A stretch of DNA of 64,000 nucleotides. It comes from G965279355 sp965279355. Lineage in GTDB: Bacteria > Pseudomonadota > Alphaproteobacteria > CACIAM-22H2. The notes under the pieces were generated by a model that worked only from the letters and a program-made list of their open reading frames with translations, had not been told where the DNA came from and made no database searches. Positions 60,394-64,000 of this stretch are shown here, one piece after another; position 1 is the stretch's first letter; each line of letters starts with the position of its first letter. The translations under genes were made by a program, and so were the position numbers. The stretch spans positions 2,790,001 to 2,854,000 of the forward strand of contig OZ257155.1 of NCBI GenBank assembly GCA_965279355.1, given 5' to 3'.

Positions 60394-61221
60394 ATGGATG
60401 AACGCGACGCCGAGGCATTGCTGCGCGAGGCCGGTCATGGCGAGGACGCAGCCATCGACCTGGCGCGGACTGCTCTGGCGTTTTCGGCACTCGATCGGCC
60501 CGAAGCCGGTCATGCGCGATATGCCAACCATCTGACGGCGCTGGCCGTCGACGTCGCGGCGGCGGCGCGCGACCAGACCGACCTCGCCGGACAGGCAGCC
60601 GCCCTGCAGTCGGTTCTGGTGAATGCCTACGGCTATCAGGGCGACCGCGAAACCTATGACGACCTGCGCAACGCCGATCTGGCGCATGTGATTGATCGCC
60701 GTCGCGGTCTTCCGGTGGCGCTGTCGATCCTGTGGCTGCATTGCGGCCGAGCGCAGGGCTGGTCGATTGACGGGCTAAATTTTCCAGGACACTTCCTGCT
60801 ACGCATTGCGGCCGCCGGGGAGCGGGCCGTCCTCGATCCGTTCAACGACGGAAAGATCGTCAGCCCCGCCGAGCTGCGCACACTGCTCAAATCGGTGATG
60901 GGGCAGAAGGCGGAGCTGGCGCCCGACTTTGTGACGCCGCTCTCCAACCGCGCGATCCTGCTGCGGCTGCAGAACAACATCAAAACCCGGCTGGTGGCGG
61001 CCGACGATACCGGCGGCGCGTTGCGGGTGCTGGAGCGCATGCTGTTTCTGGCGCCGGATGACGCCGCTTTGTGGCGGGAGGCGGGCCTCCTCGAAGCCGG
61101 GCGCGACAACCTCAAATCCGGGCTTGCCCATCTCGACACCGCACTTGGCCTTGCGAAGGAGCCGTCCGCGCGGCAACGTATCGCCGCCGAGATCGCCGCG
61201 CTGCGCGGAAAGCTCAACTAA
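60394..61221 (+). CDS. SirB1-type transglutaminase-like/TPR protein
   Basis: 275 residues. N-terminal transglutaminase-like part with NAYGYQGDRETYDDLRNADL, VIDRRRGLPVALSILWLH and GLNFPGHFLLR; the C-terminal third has TPR-like helices (RVLERMLFLAPDDAALWREAGLLE). Members of the SirB1 family have unknown function. It starts 12 bases after the BON gene and is followed by gshB. Confidence 0.9.
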   Translation: MDERDAEALLREAGHGEDAAIDLARTALAFSALDRPEAGHARYANHLTALAVDVAAAARDQTDLAGQAAALQSVLVNAYGYQGDRETYDDLRNADLAHVIDRRRGLPVALSILWLHCGRAQGWSIDGLNFPGHFLLRIAAAGERAVLDPFNDGKIVSPAELRTLLKSVMGQKAELAPDFVTPLSNRAILLRLQNNIKTRLVAADDTGGALRVLERMLFLAPDDAALWREAGLLEAGRDNLKSGLAHLDTALGLAKEPSARQRIAAEIAALRGKLN

Positions 61222-61238
61222 GACCGCGAACGCTTCTC

Positions 61239-62204
61239 ATGTCGCTCTCCGTTGCCATCCAGATGGATCCCATCGAAGGGGTCAACATCGACGCCGATTC
61301 CACGTTCGCGGTGGCGCTTGAAGCGCAGGCGCGCGGCCACGCCCTGTGGCACTATCTGCCGTCCGCCCTGACGTTTGCGCATGGGATCGTGCGGGCACGG
61401 GCGCGTCGCCTGACGGTGCGGCGCGACCGCGGCAATCACTACACGCTGGGCCCGTTCGAGCAGATCGACCTGCGCACCATGGACGTGGTGCTGATGCGCC
61501 AGGACCCGCCCTTCGACATGGCCTACATCACGGCCACGCATATCCTGGAACACATCCATCCCGATACGCTGGTGGTGAACGACCCGGCGCATGTCCGCAA
61601 CGCGCCGGAGAAACTGTTCGTCACCCAGTTTCCGGACCTGATGCCGACAACCCTGATCGCATCCGACCGCGCCGAGATCGATGCCTTCCGTGCCGAGTAT
61701 CGCGACATCATCATGAAGCCGCTCTTCGGCAACGGCGGTGCCGGTGTGTTCCACGTCCGGCCGGACGACGAGAATTTCAACGCGCTGCTGGAAATGTTCA
61801 CGGCGACCAGCCGCGAGCCGATCATCGTGCAGCAATACATTCCGGAGGTCCGCCAGGGCGACAAGCGCATCGTGCTGATCGATGGCGTGCCGGCAGGCGC
61901 GGTGCTGCGCGTGCCGGCAAAGGGCGAGGCGCGTGCGAACCTGCATGTCGGCGGGACCGCGGTGAAGACGACGCTGACGGCCCGCGAGAGGGAGATCTGC
62001 GCCAAGATCGGACCTGAACTTTCGAAGCGCGGCCTGCTGTTCGTCGGCATCGACGTGCTGGGCGACTACCTGACAGAGATCAACGTCACCTCGCCGACCG
62101 GCATCCAGGAGATCAGCCGCTTCGACGGCACCAATCTCGCGGGACTGATCTGGGACGCCATCGAGAAGCGGCGCGGCGGCAGACCGCCGAAGGTGCGGTC
62201 CTGA
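61239..62204 (+). CDS. gshB: Glutathione synthetase
   Basis: ATP-grasp enzyme joining gamma-glutamylcysteine and glycine. 321 residues from ATG 61239 (MSLSVAIQMDPIEGVNIDADSTF). Also seen: VVLMRQDPPFDMAYITATHILE, DIIMKPLFGNGGAGVFHV, VQQYIPEVRQGDKRIVLIDG, and LFVGIDVLGDYLTEINVTSPTG. gshA is not in the window. Confidence 0.97.
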   Translation: MSLSVAIQMDPIEGVNIDADSTFAVALEAQARGHALWHYLPSALTFAHGIVRARARRLTVRRDRGNHYTLGPFEQIDLRTMDVVLMRQDPPFDMAYITATHILEHIHPDTLVVNDPAHVRNAPEKLFVTQFPDLMPTTLIASDRAEIDAFRAEYRDIIMKPLFGNGGAGVFHVRPDDENFNALLEMFTATSREPIIVQQYIPEVRQGDKRIVLIDGVPAGAVLRVPAKGEARANLHVGGTAVKTTLTAREREICAKIGPELSKRGLLFVGIDVLGDYLTEINVTSPTGIQEISRFDGTNLAGLIWDAIEKRRGGRPPKVRS

Positions 62205-62205
62205 C

Positions 62206-62892
62206 ATGATCACCCATCTGACGCAGGTCCTGCGCCCCGACGAGGTGAAAGCGATCCGCGAGGAGCTCTCAAAAGAGATTTACGGTGACGGCCGCGAATC
62301 GGTCAGCGGCGGCGCCGCGACGGTGAAGAACAATCTGGAACTGCCGTTCGGCACCGAGCAGACCCGCAAGCTCGGGGAACAGGTCACGGCGGCGCTGCGC
62401 CGCAATCCCGTTTTCATGAACGTGATCCTGCCCAAGCGGATCGGCAATTTCATTTTCAATCGCTACCAAAGCGGCATGACCTATGGCGATCATCTCGACA
62501 CGCCGCTCGGCTTCATGCGCGGCGGCGATCCAATGCGCTCCGACATCGCCATCACGGTGTTTCTCAGCGATCCGACGACCTATGACGGCGGCGAACTCAT
62601 AATCGATTCCGACACTATCCCCAAGCCCGTGAAGCTGCCGGCCGGCGATGCGATTCTATATCCAGCCAACACCGTGCACCGGGTGGAAACGGTGACCCGC
62701 GGCGTGCGCGTCGCCGCGGTAACGTGGATACAGAGCCTGGTTCCCGATCCGGCGCAGCGGCAGATCCTGTTGGACATGATGATGGTGAGGGATTTTCTGG
62801 CCACCAATCAGACACCGCAGACGCTGGCCGACGCGCAGATCCGCGCCACCAAGACCTATGTCAGTCTGATCCAGATGTGGGCGCGGACCTGA
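62206..62892 (+). CDS. PKHD-type Fe(II)/2-oxoglutarate hydroxylase (PiuC-like)
   Basis: 228 residues. Iron ligands are the H and D of YGDHLDTPLG and the late H of NTVHRVETVTRG, with the 2-oxoglutarate Arg shortly after (GVRVAAVTWIQSLV). This matches the PiuC/YbiX family, often near iron-uptake genes, though none is here. ATG 62206 lies one base after the gshB stop (TGACATG), so it is coupled to gshB. Confidence 0.92.
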   Translation: MITHLTQVLRPDEVKAIREELSKEIYGDGRESVSGGAATVKNNLELPFGTEQTRKLGEQVTAALRRNPVFMNVILPKRIGNFIFNRYQSGMTYGDHLDTPLGFMRGGDPMRSDIAITVFLSDPTTYDGGELIIDSDTIPKPVKLPAGDAILYPANTVHRVETVTRGVRVAAVTWIQSLVPDPAQRQILLDMMMVRDFLATNQTPQTLADAQIRATKTYVSLIQMWART

Positions 62893-62895
62893 CCC

Positions 62896-63546
62896 TTACG
62901 CCCCGCAATGCATCGCGCGGCCGAGATCAACATGCAGGTGATCGTGGTGGTCGGCGTCGCTCTTGGGTGTCAGCACCACGTTGAATAATCCGCAGGCATC
63001 TTTGGCGATATCCTGCAGGAAGCGTGATGGGGCGCCGGCCGCCCGCCAGTGATCCTTTACATTGATCCGCCGTCCGTCCTCGAGATCGAATCCGGAAATG
63101 TCGAGTGCCAGGCCGCGGCCGTGTTCCGAAACGCGCCTGGTGCCGCGGACGTTGCGGCATTCGAACGCGCCAAAATGCCGGATGAGGATCACCCGCTGCT
63201 TGAAATATTTCTCGGCTGCCGGCTGCACCACCCGCAGCTCGAAATCGGCCAGGGCAACCGCCAGCGAGCATGTCATGACGGCCGGACGCTCGAGCGGGAT
63301 CGTCGATTGCGCGAGACTGATTCCGTTGGTCAGCGTGCACTGACCGCCGGCGCGCTCGGCAACCATCTCATAGACGCCGCCGAGCCGGGCAAGCTGGTCC
63401 AGGCAGGGCAGCCCCAGCAGAAGAGGCGGGCGTTTCTGCGGTGCCGGAGGAGGCGACGGCGCCACGGCCACGCCGCCGGGCGCGCAAGCCGCCGACAGCA
63501 AGGCCAGTCCCAGAACAACCGCCCGTGATAAAACGCGAAGGGTCAC
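62896..63546 (-). CDS. Extensin-like lipoprotein (possible M15-type peptidase fold)
   Basis: 216 residues. Lipoprotein signal VLGLALLSAAC, Pro-rich linker to about 48, then the extensin-like C domain with GGQCTLTNGISLAQS and MTCSLAVALADFELRVVQPAA. The motifs SEHGRGLALDISGF and HHDHLHVDLG carry the His/Asp/His set of zinc peptidoglycan peptidases of the LAS/M15 type. The extensin name is historical. It converges on the PiuC-like gene with a 3-base gap. Confidence 0.85.
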   Translation of the reverse strand: MTLRVLSRAVVLGLALLSAACAPGGVAVAPSPPPAPQKRPPLLLGLPCLDQLARLGGVYEMVAERAGGQCTLTNGISLAQSTIPLERPAVMTCSLAVALADFELRVVQPAAEKYFKQRVILIRHFGAFECRNVRGTRRVSEHGRGLALDISGFDLEDGRRINVKDHWRAAGAPSRFLQDIAKDACGLFNVVLTPKSDADHHDHLHVDLGRAMHCGA

Positions 63547-63698
63547 GAAGATCCGACAGCCAAAATCGCGACTCGGGGCCGCTTGCGAAACTATACGCAG
63601 CCGCTGTCACGCTTGTGAATCCGCAGACTGTCCGCATCCCGATCACCGATCTGTGTGGAGACGCACGCTCCATGGTCACCCCGCATCCCTTCCCCTCC

Positions 63699-63794
63699 GT
63701 CACCCCGCACTTGATGCGGGGTCCATCCCTCGGCCGCGCCGATGCCGCCGTTACGAGCGCGGCGCCATGGACCCCGCATCAAGTGCGGGGTGAC
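63699..63794. repeat. Dispersed palindromic repeat, copy 2
   Basis: Perfect 28-base inverted repeat. The left arm begins GTCACCCCGCACTTGATG (63699-63726); the right arm ends CATCAAGTGCGGGGTGAC (63767-63794). The centre is about 40 bases long and contains GGCGCC next to the right arm, as in copy 1. Differences from copy 1 within the arm stems are compensated (G-C versus A-T), suggesting the fold is kept. Confidence 0.9.
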
Positions 63795-63857
63795 AGCTAG
63801 AGGGCTAGCCCGCACGGCCTTGACCAGGCCCGGCAGGCGGGCGCATAATCCGGAGAA

Positions 63858-63873
63858 ACTTGCAATTGCAAGT
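63858..63873 (+). promoter_or_regulatory. 16-base palindrome, candidate operator
   Basis: ACTTGCAATTGCAAGT is a perfect palindrome 20 bases upstream of the luciferase-like gene start and just before its ribosome site AGGGAGG. The size and the TTGCAA core fit a MarR-family operator. Confidence 0.5.
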
Positions 63874-63892
63874 AATTCAGAGGGAGGACGAT

Positions 63893-64000
63893 ATGAAGTT
63901 CGGTTACTTCACGCTGTCGGATAATCGCTACAAGAACAACACGCGGACGCCCGAGCAGTTCATCGGCGAAATCTTCAAACAATCCCTGCATGCCGACAAG
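63893..64000 (+). CDS. LLM-class flavin-dependent oxidoreductase, 5' end only
   Basis: 36 residues are visible (MKFGYFTLSDNRYKNNTRTP onward); the rest lies beyond the window. The opening strand and the positions of F-G and S-D fit the start of bacterial luciferase-like monooxygenases. ATG 63893 has AGGGAGG 6 bases upstream. The call is based on the N-terminus only. Confidence 0.65.
   Translation, partial: MKFGYFTLSDNRYKNNTRTPEQFIGEIFKQSLHADK

Larger units (their letters stand above)
63547..63892. other. 346-base gap with palindromic repeat and operator-like palindrome
   Basis: No gene is supported. It contains copy 2 of the dispersed palindrome (63699-63794), a half copy (GTCACCCCGCATCCC near 63675), and a perfect 16-base palindrome (63858-63873) before the last gene. 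Confidence 0.6.

Overview
The window is high-GC chromosomal DNA from an alphaproteobacterium, probably a Rhodospirillales-like lineage. This rests on gene content and order: glnD next to mutS, the run phoR-pstSCAB-phoU-phoB, PstC and PstA with the long alphaproteobacterial N-termini, a DUF1674 (SdhAF4-type) protein beside hemW, an hrcA-grpE pair, a DUF2339 giant membrane protein, and a CtrA-type TTAA-N7-TTAA site. The exact genus cannot be told from the sequence alone. I see no insertion sequence, prophage, CRISPR array, rRNA or tRNA. The window is densely coding, and several convergent gene pairs share or overlap their stop codons.

Layout. 1-6.9 kb: the 5' part of a peptide-type ABC substrate-binding protein, a PAS-like protein and a GNAT-like protein that overlap tail to tail, glnD (PII uridylyltransferase), and a lipoprotein. 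6.9-12.5 kb: mutS and a DUF2339 membrane protein. 12.6-22.4 kb: a complete phosphate-starvation block (phoR, pstS, pstC, pstA, pstB, phoU, phoB, phoX). Pho boxes precede pstS and phoX, and a terminator-like hairpin lies between pstS and pstC. 22.4-34.4 kb: housekeeping and accessory genes: ald, ampG-like, SemiSWEET, rnk, a flavin monooxygenase, typA with an attenuator-like leader, an RBBP9-type hydrolase, adenosine kinase, an EI24 protein, a bactofilin, a lipoprotein, nth and a DUF2244 protein.

34.4-44.4 kb is the most interesting part. After dapB comes a minus-strand run, UbiA-type prenyltransferase - DprE1-like oxidase - DprE2-like reductase. This is the core of the pathway that makes polyprenyl-phosphoryl-arabinofuranose in mycobacteria. 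It is followed by two large GT-C membrane glycosyltransferases, a membrane GT2 of the polyprenyl-phosphate sugar synthase type, a YdjC/HpnK-family carbohydrate deacetylase and a methyltransferase. Together they look like one or two lipid-linked sugar systems for the cell envelope: one supplying D-arabinofuranose, and one resembling the GT2 + YdjC deacetylase + GT-C set that adds an amino sugar to lipid A in Francisella.

44.4-51 kb holds the heat-shock genes dnaK-dnaJ, followed by a MUG-type glycosylase and the methyltransferase, then grpE and hrcA. A small Ala-rich gene opposite grpE ends in nearly the same 21 bases as grpE, forming an inverted repeat. 51-64 kb holds rph, a GT-C-like membrane protein, rdgB, htpX, a DUF1674 gene, hemW, an LppC-type lipoprotein, rsmI, yraN, a BON lipoprotein, a SirB1-type protein, gshB, a PKHD-type hydroxylase, an extensin-like protein, and the start of a second luciferase-like monooxygenase. 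Two copies of a dispersed palindromic repeat lie at about 27.4 and 63.7 kb.
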